Shown: positions 16,035 through 24,287, counted from the first letter of the stretch. The stretch: DNA of 28,191 nucleotides from JAAYCI01 sp964367945 (GCA_964367945.1 CAYIZZ010000016.1:1-28191); one strand, 5' to 3'. Numbers and translations: made by a program. Notes: generated by a model not told the origin, from the letters alone.

Positions 16035-16547
16035 TTATCGCTCGCCTTGCAATAAAGACTGTAGTACGGGACGTTTTTCGACAACATATATCAAAATAAG
16101 ACCCAAGAAACAACAGCTGATTATTTGGCCGACACCAACACTGAAACCATAACTTGCCCATGTGATGACAAATGATACATTGTCTATGGGGAAGAGATAA
16201 GCTAACTGGCCGCCCACAAAAACAGCATTTATAATCACTGGTGGAAGGCTGGAAAGCACCGGTAAACCACGAAAACGTATATGGCGCAACCGATAGCTTA
16301 AAATAGCTGCAATTAATGTAGCAGCAGTGCCGACTACCATATCAATGGCCAGCCCGGTAATCATGTTGGCAATAAAACATCCAAGGGTAAGGCCGATGAT
16401 GGCATGAGGCGAGAGGACAGCTAAAATAGTTAGCGCCTCGGCTACCCGTATTTGCACAGGCCCGTAAGATATGGGTGCAAACACAAGGCACATAGCCACA
16501 TAAACGGCTGCGATAGTAGCGATACGAACAAGTTTTTGTACAGACAT
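16035..16547 (-). CDS. queT: QueT-type queuosine-precursor transporter
   Basis: A 170-residue, six-helix substrate-binding (S) component of an ECF transporter of the QueT family, predicted to import a queuosine precursor such as preQ0/preQ1 together with shared EcfA/EcfT modules, which are not in the window. The signature PISYGPVQIRVAEAL and a ligand-pocket block VGGQLAYLFP are visible. ATG 16547 has AAGGA eight bases upstream and gives the usual length. An in-frame ATG at 16580 has GGAG only three bases before it; it may instead belong to a regulatory leader. The gene has its own promoter and a long structured leader. Confidence 0.88.
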   Translation of the reverse strand: MSVQKLVRIATIAAVYVAMCLVFAPISYGPVQIRVAEALTILAVLSPHAIIGLTLGCFIANMITGLAIDMVVGTAATLIAAILSYRLRHIRFRGLPVLSSLPPVIINAVFVGGQLAYLFPIDNVSFVITWASYGFSVGVGQIISCCFLGLILIYVVEKRPVLQSLLQGER

Positions 16548-16699
16548 AACAATATTCCTTAGCGGTGAAATTTTACTCATAAACTCCGCCGGTGTCTATG
16601 AGGTGTATCGGCAAAAATAAAGCCGAGCGGCCCAAAATTCATTTTACAAATGAAAAAGTGACCTTTTTATAAAAACATAAAGTACGAAAACGAATTATA
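16548..16699 (-). promoter_or_regulatory. queT promoter and structured 5' leader (candidate riboswitch)
   Basis: On the minus strand a TATAAT -10 (16699-16694) starts a leader of about 140 bases. It contains a hairpin TCGGC-TTTATTTTT-GCCGA, flanked by CCGC (16630-16627) and GCGG (16589-16586), which can pair to close a larger domain. The same GCGG can instead pair with CCGC (16565-16562), which directly abuts the AAGGA ribosome site. Two exclusive pairings next to the ribosome site are what a translational riboswitch would show. Relatives of queT are often under preQ1 riboswitches, but I could not match this to the preQ1-I consensus and cannot recall preQ1-II/III well enough to assign a class. 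Confidence 0.45.
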
Positions 16700-16757
16700 A
16701 CAGATTATTTCAAATGATACAAGTACTAAAATGTAAAAATAATTTGTCAGGATGATT

Positions 16758-17492
16758 TTATAGCTGGTATCTGATTCCGTCTTTATATTCTTCGTAAAGT
16801 TTGCGGTTGCGCTCATCGCCACCGTCTTGGTTTGCACTATAAAATACGGGAGGATACTCCACTCCTGCAGCACGTAGTTTTTTGACAGTTTCAACCACCA
16901 AGCTGTTTACCAGTGCAGCGCCGACCACTGTGGAAGAAGGTGCCATACGCTGTGCCAGACCTTCTATTTCGCATAATGCATCGCCCGGATTACCATGGTT
17001 GTCCAGTACATAATCGCACACCTCGAAAAGACGTTTGCCACTATCATGACGGCTGGTTTCGCTTTTAGAGTATGTGATACTTGTTAGGGCGACTGTTGTA
17101 ACGCCCTTTTCTTTGGCAGCTAGAGCAACATCAATGCCTGCGGGATTGCGTCCGCTTACCGAATGAACAATCAAAATGTCGCCCTCGGTGAAGTCTACTT
17201 TTTTTGCTATCAATTTACCATATCCGTTAAGGCGCTCCATGTGACTGGTGTGGCTGATAGGGCTGTTAAACAGCAGTGTTTCTGTACCGAAGATGGGATT
17301 GACAGTCATAAGACCACCAGCTCTGTAGAACATTTCTTCGGTGATGATACCGGCATGGCCTGCACCATACACGTAAATAGCTTTTTTGTCCAAAATAGCC
17401 TGGCACATTAAACCGGATATTTTATCAACGTTTTCAGCTTCGGCCTTATCTGCTATTGCCAGTATTTCCATTACTTTTTCAAAATATTGCAT
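16758..17492 (-). CDS. SIS-domain sugar-phosphate binding protein
   Basis: A 244-residue SIS (sugar isomerase) domain protein resembling the UPF0309 group. The SIS fold shows IYVYGAGHAGIITEEMFYRAGG at the first phosphate loop, GDILIVHSVSGRNPAGIDVA at the second, and a late helix with STVVGAALVNS. Such proteins bind or isomerise phosphosugars; the substrate is unknown. AAGGAG precedes ATG 17492. It follows the SDR gene by 45 bases on the same strand and is probably cotranscribed, suggesting sugar or sugar-acid metabolism for the pair (inference). Confidence 0.88.
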   Translation of the reverse strand: MQYFEKVMEILAIADKAEAENVDKISGLMCQAILDKKAIYVYGAGHAGIITEEMFYRAGGLMTVNPIFGTETLLFNSPISHTSHMERLNGYGKLIAKKVDFTEGDILIVHSVSGRNPAGIDVALAAKEKGVTTVALTSITYSKSETSRHDSGKRLFEVCDYVLDNHGNPGDALCEIEGLAQRMAPSSTVVGAALVNSLVVETVKKLRAAGVEYPPVFYSANQDGGDERNRKLYEEYKDGIRYQL

Positions 17493-17537
17493 AATGACTC
17501 CTTTTTTATCGGTGAGTTCACCGTAGTATAATAATTT

Positions 17538-18323
17538 TTATATACCCTTGCTAATACCCAGGGTGTAGCCGCCGTCTACCGGCAAGACCACACCTGTCAA
17601 AAATCCTGCTTTTTCTTCACTGGCCAAAAACATCACGGCGTTTGCGATGTCTTGCATATCAGCATATCGGCCAAGTGGTACTTTTTTCATACGCTCTTCT
17701 TCTAACGGACGCAAAGTGTCATCTTTCATGCGACTTGATATGGTTTCTGTCATAGTAGGTCCCGGGCTTACCATATTTACCCTGATGCCCATTTGTGCCA
17801 AGTCCATGGCCATTATTTGGCTTAGCGCATGCTCGCCCACCTTGCTGACGGTATAGTGAGTGCGACCGGTTTTGAACTGTAGCGCCGTGCTGGAGCCTAC
17901 GTTTACGATGCAACCTTTTTTTTGTGCGGCCTGCATACTGTGTACTGCGGCTACCGAACAATGGTATGGCGCAAGGGTGTTTAAAGCCAGCGCACCTTCC
18001 CATTTTTCAGGGGTGATGCCGTCCCAAGCTGCGCTTTCGCTATATGCGCCGGCGTTGTTTACAAGTACATCAATAGCCCCGACATTTTGCACAATATCGG
18101 CGAAAGCTTTTTCAATACTGGAGACATTTTCTAAATCGCAAACCATTGCCACGGCGTTTTCTTTGCCGGATTCAATGCTTGACATGCCGTCTTCCAGCTT
18201 TTTTGCATCTCGGCCGATAAGCACCACTTTTGCATCTTCGGCCAAAAAAGATTTGGCAATTTGAAGACCCATTCCGCGATTTGCACCGGTGACTACCACT
18301 ACCTTGTCTTTCCACTCGCTCAT
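17538..18323 (-). CDS. Short-chain dehydrogenase/reductase
   Basis: A 261-residue classical SDR. Cofactor loop TGANRGMG near residue 13, NNAG near residue 90, catalytic Ser in NVGSSTAL, Tyr-x3-Lys in YTVSKVGEHA, then SPGPTMTE and a normal C-terminus GFLTGVVLPVDGGY. The Arg in the cofactor loop hints at NADP(H) but does not prove it. The substrate is not readable; FabG-like and sugar dehydrogenases share these motifs. AGAGGTG precedes ATG 18323. It is upstream of the SIS gene and downstream of pyrI by 28 bases, so it may be in the pyrBI transcription unit. Confidence 0.92.
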   Translation of the reverse strand: MSEWKDKVVVVTGANRGMGLQIAKSFLAEDAKVVLIGRDAKKLEDGMSSIESGKENAVAMVCDLENVSSIEKAFADIVQNVGAIDVLVNNAGAYSESAAWDGITPEKWEGALALNTLAPYHCSVAAVHSMQAAQKKGCIVNVGSSTALQFKTGRTHYTVSKVGEHALSQIMAMDLAQMGIRVNMVSPGPTMTETISSRMKDDTLRPLEEERMKKVPLGRYADMQDIANAVMFLASEEKAGFLTGVVLPVDGGYTLGISKGI

Positions 18324-18351
18324 AATATCACACCTCTTTCAAATGTTGGTG

Positions 18352-18765
18352 TTACTCATAGGCCTGCTCACAGTAAGCACAGCGATAAACTTCACTATTT
18401 TCTTGCCACTCAAATATTTGGTCAAGTTCTCTTTCGGTACTGGTGATACAGCGTGGATTCACACATTTTGCCACGTTTACCACTTTTTTTGGATGGGCCA
18501 AACGGCGTTTTTCCACAATTTGGCTTCCAACAATGACATTTACTGTAATTTTAGGGTCGACGAAACCCAACACATCAAGGTTGATATCCACTTCATCTTC
18601 AATTTTAACAATATCTTTTCTACCTGTTTTTCCGCTGCGTGCATTTCGGATAACAGCCACAGGACAATCCATTTTATCAAGCTCAAGCAGGTTCACAATA
18701 TCCATTCCTTTTCCGGCTGTTATATGGTCGATAACAAGACCGCGCTCAATGCTGTCAACATGCAT
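18352..18765 (-). CDS. pyrI: Aspartate carbamoyltransferase regulatory chain
   Basis: A 137-residue PyrI, the regulatory subunit that binds CTP/ATP and tethers catalytic trimers of aspartate transcarbamoylase. The N-terminal nucleotide-binding region (IERGLVIDHITAGKG) is followed by a zinc domain with Cys101, Cys106, Cys129 and Cys132 (CVNPRC and CAYC). The length is slightly below the E. coli protein. It lies directly after pyrB, 31 bases apart. Confidence 0.96.
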   Translation of the reverse strand: MHVDSIERGLVIDHITAGKGMDIVNLLELDKMDCPVAVIRNARSGKTGRKDIVKIEDEVDINLDVLGFVDPKITVNVIVGSQIVEKRRLAHPKKVVNVAKCVNPRCITSTERELDQIFEWQENSEVYRCAYCEQAYE

Positions 18766-18796
18766 TTTTTATCCTCCTTTTCGGTCTGGCAAGTTT

Positions 18797-19732
18797 TTAC
18801 CAAATATTTTCAATACCAAGCATAGCCAAAATAAGCGCCATGCGCACATATTTACCATACAATACTTGTTCAAAATAAGCGGCTCTGGGGTCACTGTCTA
18901 TCTCGGTAGATATTTCGTTCACACGTGGCAACGGGTGTAACACCATCATATCTTCTTTGGCCATGCGCATCTTTGCAGCATCTAAAATATAACTATCTTT
19001 TAAACGCACATAATCTTCCTCGTTGAAGAAACGCTCTCTTTGCACACGTGTCATGTATAAAACGTCCAAATTACCTATTACATGTTCCAGCTGCTCTACT
19101 TCTTCAAAGTCAATGCCGTTTTCGCTCAGCTCATCCAGCATGTATGCAGGTAGACGTAACTCTTTGGGGCTGATAAGCACAAACTTGATGTTTTTACGGG
19201 CCATCAGTGCCTTGCACAGGCTGTGTACAGTTCGGCCAAACATCAAGTCTCCACAAAGTCCAATGGTGAAATTATCCAGTGAATGATTGCTGCGTAGGCT
19301 ACGAATGGTCAAAAGGTCGGTTAGTGTTTGTGTGGGATGCAGATGACCGCCGTCGCCTGCGTTGATGATGGGAACACTTGCCACTTGTGTGGCCACGGTG
19401 GCCGCGCCTTCTTTTGGGTGGCGCATGGCGATTATATCGGCAAAGCACTGCACGGTTTTTACGGTATCGCGTACAGTTTCGCCCTTTGAGGCGCTTGAAG
19501 AATCGGCTGATGAAAAGCCGAGAACACCCCCACCCAGCTCTAGCATGGCAGCCTCAAAACTTAAACGGGTTCGAGTACTCGGCTCATAAAATAATGTTCC
19601 TATTTTTTTGTTACGGCAACACTCTGAAAATGACAAAGGAGAGGCCACAATACGATCGGCCAAATCAAGAAGTGCATCTGTTTCAGAAATGCTTAAATCA
19701 TCGGGAGAAATCAAATGACGCAATGAGTTCAC
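18797..19732 (-). CDS. pyrB: Aspartate carbamoyltransferase catalytic chain
   Basis: A 311-residue enzyme joining carbamoyl phosphate and aspartate in the first committed step of pyrimidine synthesis. Carbamoyl-phosphate motif STRTR (52-56), the neighbouring-subunit loop S80-x-x-K83 (SASKGE), HPTQ (132-135), and HPLPRVNEI are intact. The start is GTG 19732, with AAGGAGG upstream. The first gene of pyrB-pyrI, and possibly of the SDR and SIS genes. The leader of about 185 bases shows no PyrR-type attenuator that I can recognise. Confidence 0.97.
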   Translation of the reverse strand: MNSLRHLISPDDLSISETDALLDLADRIVASPLSFSECCRNKKIGTLFYEPSTRTRLSFEAAMLELGGGVLGFSSADSSSASKGETVRDTVKTVQCFADIIAMRHPKEGAATVATQVASVPIINAGDGGHLHPTQTLTDLLTIRSLRSNHSLDNFTIGLCGDLMFGRTVHSLCKALMARKNIKFVLISPKELRLPAYMLDELSENGIDFEEVEQLEHVIGNLDVLYMTRVQRERFFNEEDYVRLKDSYILDAAKMRMAKEDMMVLHPLPRVNEISTEIDSDPRAAYFEQVLYGKYVRMALILAMLGIENIW

Positions 19733-19918
19733 AGTACGTCCTCCTTCACTGATATTTTTTTATTATTATGCATTATATTTGCCATAAAATCAAGCAACAT
19801 AGCATATTATGTATTCAAAAAAGTATAACAATATTATTGTTGATTTTCATAGAGTTTTTATTTATCATTAAATACAATAATAAATGAAATGAGATACGAT
19901 GTTTTTTGTACAATTGGT
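19733..19918 (-). promoter_or_regulatory. pyrB upstream region
   Basis: A very AT-rich stretch with no ORF. On the minus strand a TATAAT lies at 19777-19772, without a good -35. AACAAT-att-ATTGTT (19827-19841) is a small inverted repeat directly upstream of a TATACT-like -10. I could not decide which promoter is used, and I see no attenuator. The palindromic repeat copy 2 begins at its far end. Confidence 0.35.
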
Positions 19919-20080
19919 TAGCCAACCCGATGTAATCCGAACTAGCCTATTTTTGGTGGATTTATGCGTGATGCTGCGTTATCCTCACTTGTAATACAAA
20001 AGTATTGCGCGCTCGTCTGCCTTGTTTTGCACAAAATTGGCTAAATAAAAAACGGATTCGTTTTACATCGGTTTGGCTAA
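19919..20080. repeat. Nested palindromic repeat, copy 2 (MITE-like)
   Basis: A 162-bp unit with inverted ends TTAGCCAACCCGATGTAA (left) and the reverse complement of TTAGCCAAACCGATGTAA (right). It shares the left 20 bases with copy 1 exactly, and about 38 bases at the right end (TTGGCTAAATAAAAAACGG onward) with a few changes. Its core differs from copy 1 but again contains an inner inverted pair (TAGCC-x-ATTTT / AAAAT-x-GGCTA) and a central hairpin GTAATAC-aaaa-GTATTGC. No ORF. It sits between divergent pyrB and nnrE, ending about 55 bases before the nnrE start. Confidence 0.82.
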
Positions 20081-20135
20081 AATAATGATGTGGTTTATTG
20101 CGAAATATAAGATCGAGACATAAGGAGGAGTTTGA

Positions 20136-20747
20136 GTGAGGATACTTAGTGTGGCCGCCATGCGAGATGCCGAAAAAGAAGCCGTGATTGCCGGTACAAG
20201 CTATGAAATGTTGATGGAAACAGCAGGAACCTTGGCAGCAGAGGCTATCATGCAAAATGTGAAAAAGCAAAATAGCCCTAAGACAGTGTTGTTTTTATGT
20301 GGTAAAGGCAATAATGCAGGGGATGCTTTTGTGGCGGCAAGAGTGATGGAAAAAGCAGGCTGGCAGTGTTATATCTTGCCACTTTGCGGCGAAGAGTATA
20401 CACCGCTGGCCAAAAGAAATCTTTTACGTCTTCCAAATACTGTGATGCAGGTGGATGCTTATCCCGATAAGGAATTTGATGTTGTTGTGGATGCAGTGTT
20501 TGGTATTGGATTTAAAGGGAGTCTACCCGATGGTGTCAAGGATGCTTTTCGCACAGCAAGAAACCAAGATGCTTTTTCTGTTGCGTTTGATCTTCCAAGC
20601 GGACTTTTGGCAGATACAGGCGACGTTAGCTCGGGGTGCTTTTGCGCCGATCTCACTCTTACTTTTGGTGCACACAAGCCGGCACTTTTAGTTTTCAGTG
20701 CTAAATCGTATGTTGGAAGGGTTCAATTAATAGACATTGGTATCTAA
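20136..20747 (+). CDS. nnrE: NAD(P)H-hydrate epimerase, stand-alone
   Basis: A 203-residue YjeF N-terminal-type epimerase. It interconverts R- and S-NAD(P)HX so that NnrD can repair both. Visible blocks are MRDAEKEAV at the start, METAG, CGKGNNAGDAFVAAR (substrate and K+ site), VDAVFGIGFKG with the catalytic Asp, and AFDLPSGL. The start is GTG 20136 after AAGGAGGA. In most bacteria this domain is fused to NnrD; here NnrD is encoded 11 kb away. The gene follows repeat copy 2. Confidence 0.95.
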   Translation: MRILSVAAMRDAEKEAVIAGTSYEMLMETAGTLAAEAIMQNVKKQNSPKTVLFLCGKGNNAGDAFVAARVMEKAGWQCYILPLCGEEYTPLAKRNLLRLPNTVMQVDAYPDKEFDVVVDAVFGIGFKGSLPDGVKDAFRTARNQDAFSVAFDLPSGLLADTGDVSSGCFCADLTLTFGAHKPALLVFSAKSYVGRVQLIDIGI

Positions 20748-20836
20748 GAATTTATCACAAAATATGATATTATTAGTGAATTTGCTTACAATAATGTATT
20801 TTGATAATAAATGACGTAAAAAGCTGATATTTTCTC

Positions 20837-20867
20837 TTGACAGACACCTAATAAGTTGTGTTACAAT
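20837..20867 (+). promoter_or_regulatory. Promoter for phosphofructokinase
   Basis: A perfect -35 TTGACA (20837-20842) and -10 TACAAT (20862-20867) with a 19-base spacer, or TTACAA at 18. It leaves an untranslated leader of about 110 bases before ATG 20986; I see no clear leader structure. Confidence 0.6.
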
Positions 20868-20985
20868 AGCTGTGCTGTCTATTTTTGATTTTGAATTATG
20901 CGATAATTCACATGTTGTATTTGTGTATAAATAGATGGACCGACTAAAGTGAAAACATGTAAAATTTTAAGGAGGTAATTGATTC

Positions 20986-22239
20986 ATGAAAAATATGATT
21001 ATTGCTCAAAGTGGTGGCCCATCCCCGGCCATTAACGCTTCTTTGGCAGGCGCTGTTTCCCAGGCTATGGCCAGTGGTGAAATTGGTGTTGTATACGGTG
21101 CTTTGCATGGCTTGCAAGGTATGCTAGCTCACCAAATCATTGACCTATCAGCTCAAATGAAAACTGCTAAAGATTTCGAACTGCTTAGCCACACTCCGGC
21201 TATGGCGCTTGGAACTTGCCGTTTTAAGCTACCTAACGATCCAAACGAAACTTATGACCAAGTGCTGGAGATTATGCGCGAGTATAACATCGGCTACTTC
21301 TTCTATTGTGGTGGTAACGACTCCATGGATACCATCTCCCGCTTGTCTGCATTCTTCCGCTCAAAAGGCGAAGACATTAAATGCATCGGTATTCCCAAAA
21401 CAGTAGATAACGACTTGGCTGTTACCGATCACACTCCCGGTTTTGGTTCGGCAGCACGTTTTGTTGCAGCCAGCTTCTCCGAGATTATGATTGACTCTTC
21501 TGCATATCCTTCCAAAACTGTTACCATCGTAGAAGTTATGGGCCGTAACGCAGGCTGGCTTACTGCTTCCAGCGTGTTGGCACGTGCACATGGCTTTACC
21601 GGCCCACACTTGATTTACTTACCCGAGGTTCCCTTCTATCCCCAAAAATTCTTGGCTAAAGTTGACGAGCTACTTCAAACTGAAAACAACGTATTGGTGG
21701 CTGTGTCTGAAGGCATCCGCACAGAAAACGGCAACTATGTGGCTCAGTCCGAAAGTGGCGCCATTGATATGTTTGGCCACCATGCTTTGGGCGGTGTTGC
21801 CAGCGCTTTGGAAGCATTGGTACGTGGCAAGCTAAGCGAAAAATATACCGACATGAAAATCCGTAGCGTAGAGCCCAGCATTCTGCAACGTGTAGCAATG
21901 CACTTGGCTTCAGGCACAGACCTGAAAGAAGCTCAAGACGTAGGCATGCTAGCTGTGAAAGCAGCTCTTGAAGGCAAAACTGACTACATGGTAGCTATCA
22001 AACGTGTGTCCAACCATCCTTATCTAGTACGTTATGAGTTGGCCGCTTTGTCCGACGTGGCAAACCACGAGCGTAAAGTACCGCTGGAGTGGATCACCGA
22101 AGACGGCACTAATGTATCTGAAGATATGGTTGAATATCTGCGTCCTCTGTTCCGTGGCGAAACTCAAGTAAGCTACGAAGATGGCCTGCCTCATTTCTTC
22201 AAACTTGACCACACAAAAACTGTGAAACCCTGCAAATAA
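20986..22239 (+). CDS. pfp: Phosphofructokinase, probably pyrophosphate-dependent
   Basis: A 417-residue phosphofructokinase-family enzyme, converting fructose-6-phosphate to the 1,6-bisphosphate. Residues QSGGPSPAIN open the donor site; GGNDSMD (Asp112 where ATP enzymes have Gly) and PKTVDNDL (Lys138 where ATP enzymes have a GT-x-DND form) are the changes known to favour PPi over ATP. Asp141 is the catalytic base; MGRNAGW contacts the sugar phosphate. PPi use is inferred from these two positions. AAGGAGGT precedes ATG 20986. The gene is rich in C-ending codons (TCC, CCC, ACC, AAC) unlike its neighbours, a usual mark of high expression. Confidence 0.93.
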   Translation: MKNMIIAQSGGPSPAINASLAGAVSQAMASGEIGVVYGALHGLQGMLAHQIIDLSAQMKTAKDFELLSHTPAMALGTCRFKLPNDPNETYDQVLEIMREYNIGYFFYCGGNDSMDTISRLSAFFRSKGEDIKCIGIPKTVDNDLAVTDHTPGFGSAARFVAASFSEIMIDSSAYPSKTVTIVEVMGRNAGWLTASSVLARAHGFTGPHLIYLPEVPFYPQKFLAKVDELLQTENNVLVAVSEGIRTENGNYVAQSESGAIDMFGHHALGGVASALEALVRGKLSEKYTDMKIRSVEPSILQRVAMHLASGTDLKEAQDVGMLAVKAALEGKTDYMVAIKRVSNHPYLVRYELAALSDVANHERKVPLEWITEDGTNVSEDMVEYLRPLFRGETQVSYEDGLPHFFKLDHTKTVKPCK

Positions 22240-22275
22240 TATTTTGTTGTGTTTTAAGTAAAATATGAATTATTT

Positions 22276-22320
22276 TTACCATTTTCTTTGCTTTTTGCAA
22301 GGGAAATGGTAATTTTTATT
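22276..22320 (+). terminator. Rho-independent terminator after phosphofructokinase
   Basis: TTACCATTTTCTTTGC pairs along its full length (with G-T wobbles) with GCAAGGGAAATGGTAA around a five-T loop, followed by a T run. Confidence 0.92.
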
Positions 22321-22385
22321 GCTTTTTTAGTGATTTCACAATTGTTTTAATGTTGCAAATTATTGTATCATAGCATGTGTAAACA

Positions 22386-22413
22386 TTGATTTTTTGGTAA
22401 AATTCGGTATAAT
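22386..22413 (+). promoter_or_regulatory. coaX promoter
   Basis: -35 TTGATT (22386-22391), 16-base spacer, -10 TATAAT (22408-22413), about 50 bases before the coaX start. Confidence 0.6.
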
Positions 22414-22464
22414 ACACGTTATGAACTATTACACAGCAGTTGTTTGCAATATGGAGGAAAAAAC

Positions 22465-23238
22465 ATGTTGTTGGCCATAGATGTAGGAAACAGTAATATC
22501 GTATTGGGTGGGTATAAAAACGGTGAGCTTTGCTTTTTGGCAAGGATAGCCACCGATAGGCAGATGGAAGCCGACCAATATGCGCTTCAAATACAAGGAA
22601 TATTAGAGCTGTATGGTGTAAAGGGAGAGCAGATTGAAAAAGCGGTGATGGCAAGTGTGGTATCGCCACTGACCCCGGTTTTGCAAAAAGCGTTGTTACA
22701 TTTTACTGATACTCCGGTGAGGGTGCTTTGCATAGACGATGCATCTTTGTGCGACATAAAAGTGGCTATAGACAATCCGCAGGAGCTGGGCACAGATATA
22801 CTTGCCAGTGTCATAGCAGTGAGAGATACCATGCCGTTACCGGCTGTTATTATCGATATGGGCACCGCTACAAAATTAACGGCACTGAATGAAGATGGCA
22901 AAGTACTGGGCGTGGCAATTTTACCGGGGCTATTTGTGTCGCTTGATGCACTGGTATCACGGGCGAATGCACTGGGTGGAATATCGCTGGAAAAGCCAAA
23001 GCACGCCATAGGTCGCAACACCCCTGAAAGCATGAGAAGCGGTGTGGTGCTTGGAAATGCGGCCATGCTGGATGGAATGATAGATAGGTTTGCAGATGAG
23101 ATGGGCACGGTGAAAAGTGTTGTGGCAACAGGCGGTGGTGCGGCGCTGGTGGTGCCATGTTGCCGAAATAACATACAGCTTAGCGAGACATTGCTGCTGG
23201 ATGGCCTTGTGACGTTGATTAAAAAAGACAGCAAGTAA
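22465..23238 (+). CDS. coaX: Type III pantothenate kinase
   Basis: A 257-residue CoaX of the ASKHA fold, catalysing the first step of coenzyme A synthesis. The P-loop-like DVGNSNIVLGGY opens the protein, EADQYALQI follows, ELGTDI with its aspartate and IDMGTATKLTAL form the pantothenate and metal site, and VATGGGAALV is the late adenosine block. GGAGG (22453-22457) precedes ATG 22465; the frame opens at TTG 22444 but this would include the ribosome site. Confidence 0.93.
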   Translation: MLLAIDVGNSNIVLGGYKNGELCFLARIATDRQMEADQYALQIQGILELYGVKGEQIEKAVMASVVSPLTPVLQKALLHFTDTPVRVLCIDDASLCDIKVAIDNPQELGTDILASVIAVRDTMPLPAVIIDMGTATKLTALNEDGKVLGVAILPGLFVSLDALVSRANALGGISLEKPKHAIGRNTPESMRSGVVLGNAAMLDGMIDRFADEMGTVKSVVATGGGAALVVPCCRNNIQLSETLLLDGLVTLIKKDSK

Positions 23239-23308
23239 ATAGTGGCAAAAAATGTAAGTGATCTGCGGCGGTGATTTCAAAATATAAAAAATGGGTGGGG
23301 TGAGTTTT

Positions 23309-24121
23309 ATGGAAAATCAAATAACAGACCATCAGATTTTTTATGTTAAAAATAATGAAGGAATGCTTTTGTCGTCAGAGGAGATAAACGGGGATGAGGT
23401 AACATCTCAGCCATCTATTGCACACTTGCAAGGCGCGTCGCAAGATGGCGGTTGGCTTTCACTTTTTGCTAATAGTGGCCTTGGTGCTGTGCTACTGTTT
23501 ACGCTGATGATGTTTACGCTTGTGTTATTTTTCAAGTTTTTATTGTCTTTACGCCGGGAAAAAAAGATGGTGAAAGATGAAGATAACGTAAAGACACTGG
23601 AAGAAGAAATGTTTGGGGAAGGCTTTTTCGCGGAAACTCCAGAGCACGCTGAAATAAAGACAGTTGAGCTGGAGGATAGCGGATATGCTGTGCCGGCGCC
23701 TACAGTAGTGATCAAAAAAGAGTTTTCTGCAGCAAAAAAGAAAACCAGATACAACGTGTCAAGATTTGATGAAGACGATGATTTGATGCAGGAAGAATCA
23801 TCACTTTTAGATATAATACATAAAGCCCATATGGGTAGAAGGTCATATAATAGGCCGGCGGAGAATGAGGATTTAAGCCGGGAAAAAGAAAAAACCGCAC
23901 GGCAGGAATATGAACTGGCGCAAAATGAATCAGTGCAAGAGGATTTGCCAAAAGAAGAGGAAAATGTGGTGCATGTGACACTGAAAAAACCACGTGAAAA
24001 TGTAGAAAAAAAGGCAGTAGTGATAAAACGAGTTCCTCAAAAACAACTGCGCACAGGTAGGCCGAAGAAAATGATTTTCCGCCAGGGAGATTCTGAAGAC
24101 CTAGATGCTATTGATGAGTGA
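23309..24121 (+). CDS. Hypothetical single-pass membrane protein with charged tail
   Basis: I do not recognise this 270-residue protein. Residues 1-57 are a short polar N-terminus, a strong membrane segment lies at about 58-80 (LGAVLLFTLMMFTLVLFF), then RREKK and a 185-residue Glu/Lys-rich tail with no obvious fold, ending in acidic DSEDLDAIDE. The charge pattern puts the tail in the cytosol. Several basic patches (VVIKKEF, KKKTRYN, RTGRPKKM) suggest binding to nucleic acid or an acidic partner. The start at ATG 23309 is chosen for GGTGGGGTG just upstream; ATG 23291 is possible. It follows coaX by 70 bases, perhaps cotranscribed. Confidence 0.7.
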   Translation: MENQITDHQIFYVKNNEGMLLSSEEINGDEVTSQPSIAHLQGASQDGGWLSLFANSGLGAVLLFTLMMFTLVLFFKFLLSLRREKKMVKDEDNVKTLEEEMFGEGFFAETPEHAEIKTVELEDSGYAVPAPTVVIKKEFSAAKKKTRYNVSRFDEDDDLMQEESSLLDIIHKAHMGRRSYNRPAENEDLSREKEKTARQEYELAQNESVQEDLPKEEENVVHVTLKKPRENVEKKAVVIKRVPQKQLRTGRPKKMIFRQGDSEDLDAIDE

Positions 24122-24219
24122 TTGTAGTGAAAATATTGTGAGAATTTAAAGATAAATAGCGAAAAATCGATATTTTAAAATGTGTTAAAACATTTGGGAT
24201 ATCATTTAAGTGGCTACTG

Positions 24220-24228
24220 TGGTATAAT
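24220..24228 (+). promoter_or_regulatory. Extended -10 promoter for the cyclophilin lipoprotein
   Basis: TGG-TATAAT, a consensus -10 with the TGn extension and no good -35, about 60 bases before ATG 24288. Confidence 0.6.
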
Positions 24229-24287
24229 ATCTAGCGAGCAAGACGTTCTTGCTTTTATTTTTAATTAAGAAGGAGATCATTTTAGAA

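Noticed and set aside
16581..16630. preQ1-I riboswitch
   Set aside because: GATACACCTCATAGA looks a little like the preQ1-I core, but the GAGG needed upstream to close the first stem is missing.
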